From NCBI RefSeq assembly GCF_000819805.1, contig NZ_CDCE01000034.1:62838-126837 (forward strand): a stretch of 64,000 bases of DNA, in the 5' to 3' direction. This document shows, piece by piece, positions 45,495-52,766 of the stretch. The notes below the pieces were generated by a model that saw only the letters and a list, made by a program, of their open reading frames with translations, was not told the origin of the DNA and ran no database searches. The translations under genes were made by a program, and so were the position numbers. Source of the stretch: Aeromonas diversa CDC 2478-85. Lineage in GTDB: Bacteria; Pseudomonadota; Gammaproteobacteria; Enterobacterales; Aeromonadaceae. Position 1 is the stretch's first letter, and the number at the start of each line of letters is the position of its first letter.

Positions 45495-45517
45495 CCACGC
45501 AAAGAGGGTCAAGAATG

Positions 45518-45700
45518 ATGAAGAGACAGAAACGGGACCGTCTGGAAAGAGCACATGCTCGTGGTTATCAGGCTGGCGTTGTCGGCAAGAATAAGGAGGC
45601 GTGTCCCTATCAGTGCCTTGATGCCCGAAGCCATTGGCTGGGGGGGTGGCGAGATGCCATGGAAGGACGGGGTTCAGGCCTCTTCATGAACATGAAGTAA
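45518..45700 (+). CDS. rmf: Ribosome modulation factor
   Basis: The protein has 60 residues, compared with 55 in E. coli, and the first 45 are nearly identical in pattern: MKRQKRDRLERAHARGYQAGVVGKNKEACPYQCLDARSHWLGGWRDAMEGRG. It binds 70S ribosomes and turns them into inactive 100S dimers in stationary phase. Two adjacent ATG codons (45515 and 45518) are possible; the second matches the family. AGAGGG is the ribosome site. The C-terminal tail (SGLFMNMK) differs from E. coli. Confidence 0.94.
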   Translation: MKRQKRDRLERAHARGYQAGVVGKNKEACPYQCLDARSHWLGGWRDAMEGRGSGLFMNMK

Positions 45701-45718
45701 CGACAGGATAAAACGACG

Positions 45719-45737
45719 AGGGGCCCGCAGGGCCCCT
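45719..45737. terminator. Hairpin between rmf and fabA
   Basis: An eight-base stem (AGGGGCCC / GGGCCCCT, GCA loop) lies between the convergent rmf and fabA genes. T content is modest on both sides (TTAGTCATT and CGTCGTTTT). Confidence 0.65.
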
Positions 45738-45759
45738 TAGTCATTGTAACGCTTCACAA

Positions 45760-46314
45760 TCAGAAGCTGCTGGTGTCCTGGAACAGGCCCACCTTCAGAT
45801 CGGTGGCACTGTAGATGGGACGACCGTCCACCTCGACCACGCCGTCGGCGATCCCCATCACCAGCTTGCGGTTGATGACCCGCTTCATGGTGATCTTGTA
45901 ACTGACCTTCTTGGCGGTGGGCAGGATCTGGCCGGTGAACTTCACCTCACCCACGCCCAGGGCGCGGCCCTTGCCGGGACCACCCTTCCAACCGAGGAAG
46001 AAGCCAACCAGCTGCCACATGGCATCCAGACCCAGGCAGCCCGGCATGACGGGATCCCCCGGGAAGTGGCAATCGAAGAACCAGAGATCAGGGGTGATAT
46101 CCAGCTCGGCCAGGATCTCTCCCTTGCCGTGTTCCCCCCCCTTGTCGGTGATGGTCACGATGCGATCCATCATCAGCATGTTGGGGGCGGGGAGCTGGCT
46201 GTTACCCTCACCAAACAGCTCACCACGGCTGCAGGCCAGCAGCTCTTCACGGGTAAAGCTCTCTTTGCCCTGTTCGCAAAGGGAGAGGCGGGGAGCAGTC
46301 ATTTCTTCGATCAC
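45760..46314 (-). CDS. fabA: 3-hydroxydecanoyl-ACP dehydratase/isomerase
   Basis: The 184-residue hot-dog enzyme dehydrates beta-hydroxydecanoyl-ACP and isomerises the product to cis-3-decenoyl-ACP, opening unsaturated fatty acid synthesis. The active site His83 lies in [21 protein letters not shown] with the partner Asp97. The N-terminus is about 13 residues longer than E. coli FabA. The GTG start at 46314 has AAGGA upstream; an in-frame ATG four codons later is an alternative. A FabR-type operator overlaps the promoter. Confidence 0.95.
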   Translation of the reverse strand: MIEEMTAPRLSLCEQGKESFTREELLACSRGELFGEGNSQLPAPNMLMMDRIVTITDKGGEHGKGEILAELDITPDLWFFDCHFPGDPVMPGCLGLDAMWQLVGFFLGWKGGPGKGRALGVGEVKFTGQILPTAKKVSYKITMKRVINRKLVMGIADGVVEVDGRPIYSATDLKVGLFQDTSSF

Positions 46315-46350
46315 GGGTCAATCCTTCTCGTTGGCGTTGAGTGCGAGGCC

Positions 46351-46379
46351 AATTTAGCGTACACCTGTTCGCTAAACAA
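46351..46379 (-). promoter_or_regulatory. fabA promoter
   Basis: On the minus strand TTGTTT (46374-46379) and TAAATT (46351-46356) are 17 bases apart, about 37 bases before the fabA start codon. The operator at 46354-46375 fills the spacer. Confidence 0.6.
46354..46375 (-). promoter_or_regulatory. FabR-type operator of fabA
   Basis: A 22-base near-perfect palindrome with half sites TTAGCGTACAC and CTGTTCGCTAA lies between the -35 and -10 boxes. It matches the known FabR pattern AGCGTACA ... TGTNCGCT of E. coli fabA and fabB. This implies control by unsaturated acyl-thioesters. Confidence 0.75.
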
Positions 46380-46393
46380 CTCCGATCACTGCC

Positions 46394-48370
46394 TCACAAC
46401 CCGAATAGACGGCCCAGCAGGCTCCGCAGCAATCCTTGCCGGGGCAGGGTACCGTTCAGCTCGTCGAGACGAGCCTGAATGCGCCCAAACAGGGTGTCGT
46501 CCTTATCCGGCTCGCCGGCGACGCAGCCGGTCAGAAGCTCGATCGCCTCTTCCACGTGGCTGACCGGGTGGATATGGAACTGGCCGGTCTCTACCGCCTC
46601 AATCACCTCATCAGAGAGGTTGAGCTGCAGATTGTTGGTGGCAGGCAAAATGATCCCCTGCTTGCCGGTCAGTCCGTGGATCTGGCAGACGCGGAAGAAG
46701 CCTTCAATCTTCTCGTTCACTCCGCCCACCGGCTGCACGTTGCCGAATTGATCGACCGCGCCGGTCACGGCGAAGTGCTGATAGATGGGCTGGCGGGCGA
46801 GGGCAGAGAGCAGGGCGCACAGACCGGTGAGTGAGGCGCTGTCACCGTCTATCTCGTGATACGACTGCTCGAACACCAGATTGGCGGAGAGGGGCGAGGG
46901 GTTCTCGGCACCAAACTTATTGGAGAGGTAACCGTGGATGATCATCATCGCCTTGGCATGGATGTGACCGGCCAGCTCGGCCTTGCGCTCGATGTCGGCC
47001 ACGTCACCGTCACCCATGTGCACGGTGGCGGTCAGGCGCACCGGCTCGCCGAAGTCGTAGGGATGACCGGCCACCTGGATCACCGAAAGGCCGTTGATCT
47101 GACCAATCTCTTCGCCGTCGGTCTGTAGCAGGATCTGGCCGTCGATGACCCCGAGATCCGACTGCTCCACCAGGTAGTTCAGGCGAAAATCCTGCTCGCC
47201 CAGGGCCTCGCGAATATGCTCTCCGGTGATCTGCGGGGCGCCTGCGTCGCGGGCCACGCCATCGGCCAGCCGCATCAGGGCACTGATCTGTACATCGGCC
47301 AGGGAGAGCCACTCCTGATGATCGCACAGGCGCGAGGCATGACGGCAGAGGGCCGCTACTGCATCCGGCGTAAAGTCGAGCAGTTGCCACTGTTGCATCA
47401 GCCCGGCCAGATAGCGGGTGAACTCCTCGAGCTGCAGCTCTACGCTCACTTCGGAGACCAGCTCGGCGCGCAGGAAGATGCGCTCGCTCATGTCCCTGTC
47501 GAGCTGCTGGAACTCGGCCACGTCGAGGCGATCGCCAACCAGTATGAGCTTGAGTCTGACCGGCGTAGGCTCGGGGGAGAAGAAGGGAGTAAGGGTCTTG
47601 CCTTCCTGGAAGGCGTTCCAGTCCAGCATTCCCTTTTGCATGGCATTCTTGAGCTTGAACCAGAGGTGAGGCTGGGCCAGCAGCTCGTCGAGGGGGAGGA
47701 GCAAGTAGCCGCCGTTGGCCTCGCGCACCAGACCCGGCTCGAGCAGGTGATGGTTGGCGTAGACCGAGCCTTGCTCCGTCTGGTAGTTGATGGAGCCAAA
47801 CAGGGTGTCCCAGTTGAGGTCACGCCCATAGATGACGGGGGCCTCTTTCTGCTCGTGATGGATCAGCAGATTGATGAGGATCGGATGTTGAAATTCCAGC
47901 CCAAGAGCCACGTGAGCCGTCAGATCCGAGAGAAAATCGTCGATCTTGGGGTCATCGTTCTGCTTTCGCATGATGCGGGTCACCAGACGCTCCGCATCCA
48001 GATGGTGGTTGGCCAGCTTGAGCAGCTCGGCCACCATCTCACAGAATTCGTAACCCGTACCCGGTTGCAGCTGCAGCCAGATGGGTTTGAAAGGGTTGTT
48101 GAGGTTTTCGGTAAAGCAGAGATCGAAGAGATCCGAATCCTGGCCGCTGACGCTGTCGATCAGCTGGTTGCATACCGCCTCATAATCCACGCCGGGAAAG
48201 CCGTTGAGCAGCATCACAGGCGAATCGCCAGAGAAGTTGGCCAGGCGGTGGATGCCGGAGATGGCGCGTGGTTGCAGGTCGGCAAAAGTGAGCGGCTCGA
48301 GTTCTGAAAGAGGGCGAAACGCGGCACTGTCGAAATCAGGCTTAAGCTCTTCTGGTGATAATTCAGCCAC
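46394..48370 (-). CDS. ycbZ: Lon-related protease, YcbZ/LonH type
   Basis: The 658-residue protein has an N-terminal ATPase-related region (LANFSGDSPVMLLNGFPGVDYEAV, not a canonical Walker A) and a C-terminal Lon-type peptidase domain. The catalytic dyad is Ser511 (DGDSASLTGLCALLSAL) and Lys554 (GGVNEKIEGFF), 43 residues apart as in Lon. It lies next to fabA as in E. coli. The gene is upstream of fabA on the same strand, with the fabA promoter in between. The lack of a clear Walker A suggests ATP independence, as described for YcbZ/LonH-like proteins, but this is inference. Confidence 0.9.
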   Translation of the reverse strand: MAELSPEELKPDFDSAAFRPLSELEPLTFADLQPRAISGIHRLANFSGDSPVMLLNGFPGVDYEAVCNQLIDSVSGQDSDLFDLCFTENLNNPFKPIWLQLQPGTGYEFCEMVAELLKLANHHLDAERLVTRIMRKQNDDPKIDDFLSDLTAHVALGLEFQHPILINLLIHHEQKEAPVIYGRDLNWDTLFGSINYQTEQGSVYANHHLLEPGLVREANGGYLLLPLDELLAQPHLWFKLKNAMQKGMLDWNAFQEGKTLTPFFSPEPTPVRLKLILVGDRLDVAEFQQLDRDMSERIFLRAELVSEVSVELQLEEFTRYLAGLMQQWQLLDFTPDAVAALCRHASRLCDHQEWLSLADVQISALMRLADGVARDAGAPQITGEHIREALGEQDFRLNYLVEQSDLGVIDGQILLQTDGEEIGQINGLSVIQVAGHPYDFGEPVRLTATVHMGDGDVADIERKAELAGHIHAKAMMIIHGYLSNKFGAENPSPLSANLVFEQSYHEIDGDSASLTGLCALLSALARQPIYQHFAVTGAVDQFGNVQPVGGVNEKIEGFFRVCQIHGLTGKQGIILPATNNLQLNLSDEVIEAVETGQFHIHPVSHVEEAIELLTGCVAGEPDKDDTLFGRIQARLDELNGTLPRQGLLRSLLGRLFGL

Positions 48371-48466
48371 TTATGATTGTCCATCTGGGGGCGTAACAAT
48401 GCTGACATTATACACGGTTCGATCTTTAGAAAAGCAGTTTACCGAGATTTGAGATATCGCATTTAA

Positions 48467-48482
48467 CATAATATATATTATG
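48467..48482. promoter_or_regulatory. 16-base perfect palindrome, probable antitoxin operator
   Basis: CATAATATATATTATG is self-complementary over its full length and lies 27 bases upstream of the antitoxin-like ORF. Such AT-rich palindromes are typical autoregulatory sites of toxin-antitoxin genes, and it may hold the -10 box. It is AT-rich in a GC-rich genome. Confidence 0.6.
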
Positions 48483-48509
48483 CGAAGTGACTGATGCGGA
48501 GGATAAGGA

Positions 48510-48746
48510 ATGAAGCCGAAAGCGTCCTGGAGCCGTTTTGATGTGGCCGACAGCCTGACCAGCGAAGCCGAGATGGTTGCCTATCTGCAAGCCGCTCTGG
48601 AAGATGGTGATCCGGCGCTGCTGACTGCGGCGTTTGATGATGTGGAGCGTGCTCGCGCCAAACTGCGTGGCCAGCCGAGCTATACACTGGAAGAACTGTT
48701 GGCACAGTGTGACCCCAATGCCACGTCACCTAGTGAAATGGATTGA
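48510..48746 (+). CDS. Antitoxin-like ORF, apparently chimeric, no toxin beside it
   Basis: The protein has 78 residues. The first half (FDVADSLTSEAEMVAYLQAALEDGDPALLTAAFDDVERAR) resembles the N-terminus of HigA-like addiction-module antidotes, but their helix-turn-helix is missing. The last 25 residues (PSYTLEELLAQCDPNATSPSEMD) resemble the C-terminal part of MazE/ChpS antitoxins, which binds toxin. GGAGGATAAG precedes the ATG. No toxin ORF follows or precedes it. It is probably a recombined remnant; it could still act as an orphan antitoxin. Confidence 0.6.
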   Translation: MKPKASWSRFDVADSLTSEAEMVAYLQAALEDGDPALLTAAFDDVERARAKLRGQPSYTLEELLAQCDPNATSPSEMD

Positions 48747-48780
48747 GGTCCAGATAGCGGGAAAGAAATCTTATTTTAAA

Positions 48781-48993
48781 TCAATCCCATAGCTTAACCG
48801 ATCCAGCTTCAAGCTGCTCCTCAGAATCGGCAGGCTTTAACGTTAATGCTGCTGTCGGGTAGCTACCATGGCACGGCTGGCCATTGAAGAACCACTTACA
48901 GTTTACATCGTCATCCCGAGTATTAATGTACGTCACCGTCATGTACGGGCTACCACTATTCAGATAGACCACATCACCGACTTTAAATGCCAT
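48781..48993 (-). CDS. DUF2158 / YodC-like small protein
   Basis: The 70-residue protein has the YodC motif: FKVGDVVYLNSGSPYMTVTYI, then a short loop and NCKWFFNGQPCHGSYPTAALTL. The start at 48993 (MAFKVGDVV) has GGGGAAG upstream; a TTG eleven codons earlier is not needed. The GC content is lower than in the flanking core genes, and it is found mostly on mobile patches. Its function is unknown. It is convergent with the antitoxin-like ORF. Confidence 0.7.
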   Translation of the reverse strand: MAFKVGDVVYLNSGSPYMTVTYINTRDDDVNCKWFFNGQPCHGSYPTAALTLKPADSEEQLEAGSVKLWD

Positions 48994-49074
48994 TTCAGCG
49001 CTTCCCCATGCTGGATTAATAGACAAAGTTAAGATGGTGGTTGGAACTTAAGGATTCAAGTGGCCAATGTCATG

Positions 49075-49103
49075 AAAATGCCGATAACCCTATTTATCGG
49101 CAT
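49075..49103 (-). terminator. Terminator downstream of the interrupted ORF
   Basis: On the minus strand a ten-base perfect stem (ATGCCGATAA / TTATCGGCAT, six-base loop) ends in four T residues. It lies 30 bases past the end of the interrupted minus-strand ORF, which supports that a real gene was transcribed here. Confidence 0.7.
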
Positions 49104-49132
49104 CTGTCGTGAGAGATAACGGCGCCATGTGT

Positions 49133-49582
49133 TTATCTACGGCGATACAATTCCCGCAGTAAATCGGTCGAAGGTGAAACGCCCTCCTTAGTTTCTTGGT
49201 CTGCGATCTTGAGCAGGTCATCGCCCAAGTCGGCCAACCCCGCCATCCGATCTCCCTGCCGCCTGACCACATAGAGGTCGGCCAGCCTGGCAGGTTGATC
49301 CGGCAAAGCCCCCTCTCCCGCCACATGCACCTACTCGAGCAGACAATCCAGAGATGCCCTCTCCTGCTCGCCGTCGTCATCCCAAGTCTCGACCCCCATT
49401 TGCGGGGACAATACGCCTATGGCGTCTCGATTTGTCCAAGCGCTGAGCCATCCATTCACCTGCCTCAGCCCTGTTGTTGATGACAGTGGCACCCTGCCCT
49501 CGCCTTTAGTACCATCCCTGCGTTTTTTGCGGAGTCTCGCTATGCTGATGCACACCCAGGCCGTGACCGGCCTTCCCCCCAA
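49133..49582 (-). pseudogene. Interrupted ORF with an in-frame amber codon
   Basis: One minus-strand frame is open from 49582 to 49133 except for a single TAG at 49331-49333. The downstream part (GALPDQPARLADLYVVRRQGDRMAGLADLGDDLLKIADQE) has the amino-acid balance of a real protein end, followed by a terminator at 49075. The upstream part contains PQMGVETWDDDGEQERASLDCLLE just before the stop. The first codons overlap another small ORF on the plus strand, so the true start is unclear. The family is not recognised. It could also be chance coding-like sequence. Confidence 0.4.
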
Positions 49583-49715
49583 TCATCCCTGGGCCATGAG
49601 CGACAAGGAGCTGATCCGTCAGCTGCAGGCGCTCAGTGCCAACCTCCCCCCCCATATGGCCGCCCTGATCTTCGAGGCGGCCCAGCGTATCACCGACTAC
49701 AGCGAAGAGTCCTGA
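49542..49715 (+). CDS. Short hypothetical protein
   Basis: A 57-residue ORF (MLMHTQAVTGLPPNHPWAMSDKELIRQLQALSANLPPHMAALIFEAAQRITDYSEES). Its start has CGGAG seven bases upstream, and the composition (helical, Ala/Leu/Gln) is natural for a small cytoplasmic protein. A second ATG at 49548 is an alternative. It matches no family I know. It lies just downstream of the tyrosine recombinase, on the opposite strand. Confidence 0.5.
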   Translation: MLMHTQAVTGLPPNHPWAMSDKELIRQLQALSANLPPHMAALIFEAAQRITDYSEES

Positions 49716-49741
49716 CGCACCCTTTTGCGCTGTGGCGCTGC

Positions 49742-49763
49742 CCTTCTTTCTTCCGAAAGAAGG
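49742..49763. terminator. Hairpin between the short ORF and the recombinase
   Basis: A nine-base perfect stem (CCTTCTTTC / GAAAGAAGG, TTCC loop) is the likely terminator between the convergent short ORF and the recombinase. There is no T tract on the plus strand. Confidence 0.45.
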
Positions 49764-49823
49764 CTGCGACCACGGCGGAAAATCACTAACTCATCCCCTC
49801 TGCGACCTTTATCGCTCGCCTTG

Positions 49824-51107
49824 TTATCTCTCACGCAGTGGCCCCAGGTGATCGAGGGGCTTGCTGCGTGCGCTTTCGTGGCGCTCGGTGTGGCTGGTAT
49901 GCAGATACCGCGAGGTGGTCTCGATGCTGTCGTGGCCGGCATCTGCCTGCACATGGGAGAGCGGGCGACCATTGAGGTTGATGTCGTGAGTGATGCCGGT
50001 GTGACGAATGGCATGTACCGTCAGGGTTCGCATCTCGGCCGCATCCTGCCAGTGCCCGGCCCGCTCGGCCAGATCGGCTCCGGCTGCGATGACGTTGCCA
50101 ATCAGATCTCTGAGCTGGCGGATCCCCAAGTTGGCGTTGAGCTCTCCCCGCTCGCGCCCGTGTCCTGCCGCCTTGTGGCGCACAAACAGAGGCGTGCTCT
50201 CCCCCGGCGTGGGCAAGGGTGAGAAGCCAAGAAAGCCACGATAGCGCTCGAGCCCTTGCAGCAACGCCGCCGAGACCGCCACGGTGCGCCGCTTTCCTCC
50301 CTTGCTGCTGGGAATGTGATAGCCCCAGACGCCCGTCTTGTTGTCACGGCGAAACTGACTCATCACAGGGCTAAAGCCGGGCCTGGCGGCGACTTCAGAG
50401 ATCCGCAGGTAACAGGCATACATTAGGCGGATGAGAAACAGGGTGCGTTCATGCTGCTCGGGCTGGGCATGGGCCAGCTCCTCGGCCGCCTGCATTACAT
50501 AGGACCACTGCAACTCGCTGAAGGCCTGCACACTCTCCTCACTCCCCTCCACCGGCCGTTTGTTACGTTGCAGCAGCAGTGCCGGATTTCTCTCCATGTA
50601 CTCCTCCTGGATCAGAAACTGAAAGAAGGCCGAGAGGATGGCGAGCTTGGTGCGCATGGCGGGTTCGCTCAGGCGATAAGGCTGGGGCAGGCCATCCTCC
50701 TTCTTGCCGAGGAAGGGGCGCCAGGCCGGGTTGGCGAGCCGCTCACCCCACTCCTTGTCCTGAACAAACTGGGCCACGTTGAAGTAACCGATGAGATCCT
50801 GTGGCGGCGCCTGACAGAACTCCAGATAGCGCATCATAACGCGTCGGGTGAGATCCTTTGGGCTGATGCAGACGTGCTCAAAGCACCAGTGCAAGAAGGT
50901 GGTCAGCTCGCTGCGATAGGTCTTGTAGTTATTCTCGCTGTGGCGCTGCTCGAGCAGCCAGTCCACGGCCAACTCATAGACGAGCCCGGCATCCGGAATG
51001 GCGGTCAGGCTCAGGCTGGCCAGGTATTGATTGACCTGGGCATTGCCCTCTTCCAGATGGGCAAGGGTGTCAAACAGGGGCATGGCGGGGGGAAGGATGG
51101 GGTTCAT
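49824..51107 (-). CDS. Tyrosine recombinase / integrase
   Basis: The 427-residue phage-integrase-type recombinase has an N-terminal core-binding helical domain (YELAVDWLLEQRHSENNYKTYRSELTTFLHWCFE) and a C-terminal catalytic domain. The catalytic residues are Arg in LRISEVAARPG, Lys in SSKGGKRRTV, the His-x-x-Arg in HAIRHTGIT, His in AGHDSIETTSRYLH, and the nucleophile Tyr in that same stretch. The start at 51107 (MNPILPPAM) was chosen over 51158. No excisionase, tRNA or clear att repeats are visible nearby. It may be a domesticated recombinase or the remains of an island. Confidence 0.85.
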   Translation of the reverse strand: MNPILPPAMPLFDTLAHLEEGNAQVNQYLASLSLTAIPDAGLVYELAVDWLLEQRHSENNYKTYRSELTTFLHWCFEHVCISPKDLTRRVMMRYLEFCQAPPQDLIGYFNVAQFVQDKEWGERLANPAWRPFLGKKEDGLPQPYRLSEPAMRTKLAILSAFFQFLIQEEYMERNPALLLQRNKRPVEGSEESVQAFSELQWSYVMQAAEELAHAQPEQHERTLFLIRLMYACYLRISEVAARPGFSPVMSQFRRDNKTGVWGYHIPSSKGGKRRTVAVSAALLQGLERYRGFLGFSPLPTPGESTPLFVRHKAAGHGRERGELNANLGIRQLRDLIGNVIAAGADLAERAGHWQDAAEMRTLTVHAIRHTGITHDINLNGRPLSHVQADAGHDSIETTSRYLHTSHTERHESARSKPLDHLGPLRER

Positions 51108-51279
51108 GAATGGCTCTCTCTGGCCCCATGCCGCGGCGGCGACATGACTGCGGGTCATGGGGGCTGAGCCCCCGTCGTTGGTGTGGTGTTATTCACGCCA
51201 CATTCACTTTTGTCTCAAAATTCTCGGGTATATATCGGGGTGATATGACTGAATATCCAAATATGTGAATAATTCAGGC

Positions 51280-51561
51280 TCAAGCCACCTGCTTGAGCGG
51301 TTTCTTGCTGCCTTTCTCCTCACCGGGCGCCCCCTTGCCACCGCGCAGCAGGGCGGCAAGGGCCTCACGCTGGCTGGCCAGGTAGAAGGCAAGCCGCTCG
51401 CGGTCGATTTCGGCAAGCTCGACCGGCGCCTGCTCGAGCAAGACGGTCAGCTCGTCGCTCAGATCGAGCAGCTTGTCGTAGGCATCGGCCTCCTTCTTGC
51501 TGGTAAAGGTCATTTTTTCTACTCCTGCACGCACGACAACGTATTGAATCGCAACTGCCAT
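51280..51561 (-). CDS. yebG: YebG family SOS-induced protein
   Basis: The 93-residue protein matches E. coli YebG: IQYVVVRAGVEKMTFTSKKEADAYDKLLDLSDELTVLLEQAPVEL, then the REALAALLRGGKG tail. YebG is a DNA-damage-inducible protein of unknown role. The start has AGGAGTCC upstream, and a LexA box lies at 51594-51613. It sits at the right edge of the accessory patch. Confidence 0.9.
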   Translation of the reverse strand: MAVAIQYVVVRAGVEKMTFTSKKEADAYDKLLDLSDELTVLLEQAPVELAEIDRERLAFYLASQREALAALLRGGKGAPGEEKGSKKPLKQVA

Positions 51562-51593
51562 GATGGACTCCTGAGGGTGGGAACAGGATAAGT

Positions 51594-51613
51594 ATATGTA
51601 TGGATATACAGTA
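51594..51613 (-). promoter_or_regulatory. LexA (SOS) box of yebG
   Basis: On the minus strand TACTGTATATCCATACATAT contains CTGT-N8-ACAT, one mismatch from the LexA core CTGT-N8-ACAG, with matching A/T flanks. It lies 33 bases upstream of the yebG start. Confidence 0.8.
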
Positions 51614-51691
51614 TATCAATCACTCCCGTGTCGACGACCAACTTGGCCTGTTTTCTGCTCAATCTGGATAAACCGGTGAGAGTGAGGCGCT

Positions 51692-52678
51692 ATGCGAGTC
51701 TGGCAGTTGATCGATGCGAGTGGTGTCGGGGGGATCGAGACCCATGTTTGTCATCTGACCCGAGCCCTGATAAGCCACGGGCTCGAGGCAGAAATCGTGC
51801 TGCTCGGTGACCATGGTCATAGCCCCTTTCGGCGGCGACTCGAGCAGCAGCGTCTGCCGTTTCGAGTGCTGGCCCACTGGCGGCGGCTGCTGCCACTGCT
51901 CTGCTCAGGCCGTGTCGATCTGCTGCATACCCACGGCTACAAGGCGGGGATCCTGGGGCGTCTGCTTGGAGCGCTTTGCGGCGTGCCCGTGGTCTCGACC
52001 TTTCACAGCGGTGATGACGGTCAGGGGCGCCTCGCCTTCTACAGCAGGCTGGATCGCTGGACCGCTCCCCTTGCAAAATGCATCGCGGTGAGCGGCGAGA
52101 TAGCCGCAAAACTCAAAGGGCAGGCCCGCCTCATCCCCAACTTCGTGCCACTACCCAACCAGCGGGCCTCGCTCTTGGGAAGGCGCATCGCCTTCGTGGG
52201 TCGCCTGAGCGAGGAGAAATCCCCTGCCCTCTTCTGCCGACTGGCCGCCCTCTGCCCACAGGGGGAGTTTCACCTCTACGGTGACGGGCCCCTGATGGGG
52301 GAGCTCAGGCGCCAATACGCAGACAGGGTCCAGTTTCACGGTTTTTGCGAGATGTCGACGCACTGGCAAGCGATCGATCTGCTCTGCATCACCTCGGCCT
52401 ACGAGGGGTTGCCCCTGGCGGCGCTCGAGGCGATGGCCCATGGCATCCCGCTTTGCAGCTTCGCGGTGGGTGGCCTCCCTTCTCTCATCGATCATACGCG
52501 CAATGGCTGGCTGCTCCCCCCGGGCGATCTCAAGGCCATGGCGGCGCAGTTGAACCACTGGCTTGGCCTGGACGAGGCCACGCGACTGCTCATGGGAAAC
52601 CGGGCGCGCCATACCGTGGTGGCGGGTTACAGCATCGAGAGCCGCATGGGGGAGATCCTCTCGGTTTATCTCGAGTAG
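51692..52678 (+). CDS. Glycosyltransferase, GT4 type
   Basis: The 328-residue GT-B enzyme begins MRVWQLIDASGVGGIETHVCHLTRALISHGL, the donor/acceptor N-terminal domain with the Gly-Gly-Ile-Glu motif of GT4. LLHTHGYKAGILGRLLG and PVVSTFHSGDD follow. The C-terminal domain has RIAFVGRLSEEKSPALFCRLAAL and the typical end motif SAYEGLPLAALEAMAHGIPLCSFAVGGLPSLI. It probably adds a sugar to a polysaccharide unit. It is the first gene of the cluster on this strand and ends in a strong terminator. Confidence 0.85.
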   Translation: MRVWQLIDASGVGGIETHVCHLTRALISHGLEAEIVLLGDHGHSPFRRRLEQQRLPFRVLAHWRRLLPLLCSGRVDLLHTHGYKAGILGRLLGALCGVPVVSTFHSGDDGQGRLAFYSRLDRWTAPLAKCIAVSGEIAAKLKGQARLIPNFVPLPNQRASLLGRRIAFVGRLSEEKSPALFCRLAALCPQGEFHLYGDGPLMGELRRQYADRVQFHGFCEMSTHWQAIDLLCITSAYEGLPLAALEAMAHGIPLCSFAVGGLPSLIDHTRNGWLLPPGDLKAMAAQLNHWLGLDEATRLLMGNRARHTVVAGYSIESRMGEILSVYLE

Positions 52679-52722
52679 GCCCGCTGACGCCTGTGGCTGG
52701 CGTATCCGCCAGCGAAACCAAG

Positions 52723-52744
52723 ACGGGGGCAAGTGCCCCCGTTT
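52723..52744. terminator. Bidirectional terminator
   Basis: A nine-base perfect stem (ACGGGGGCA / TGCCCCCGT, AG centre) lies between two convergent glycosyltransferase genes, with TTTGT on the plus side. Confidence 0.75.
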
Positions 52745-52766
52745 GTCCCTTCGATAACCCTTCCGG

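Noticed and set aside
51108..51279. Possible attachment-site repeats beside the recombinase
   Set aside because: I saw only short AT-rich partial repeats here (such as TGAATA), with no convincing matching copy at the other end of the patch.
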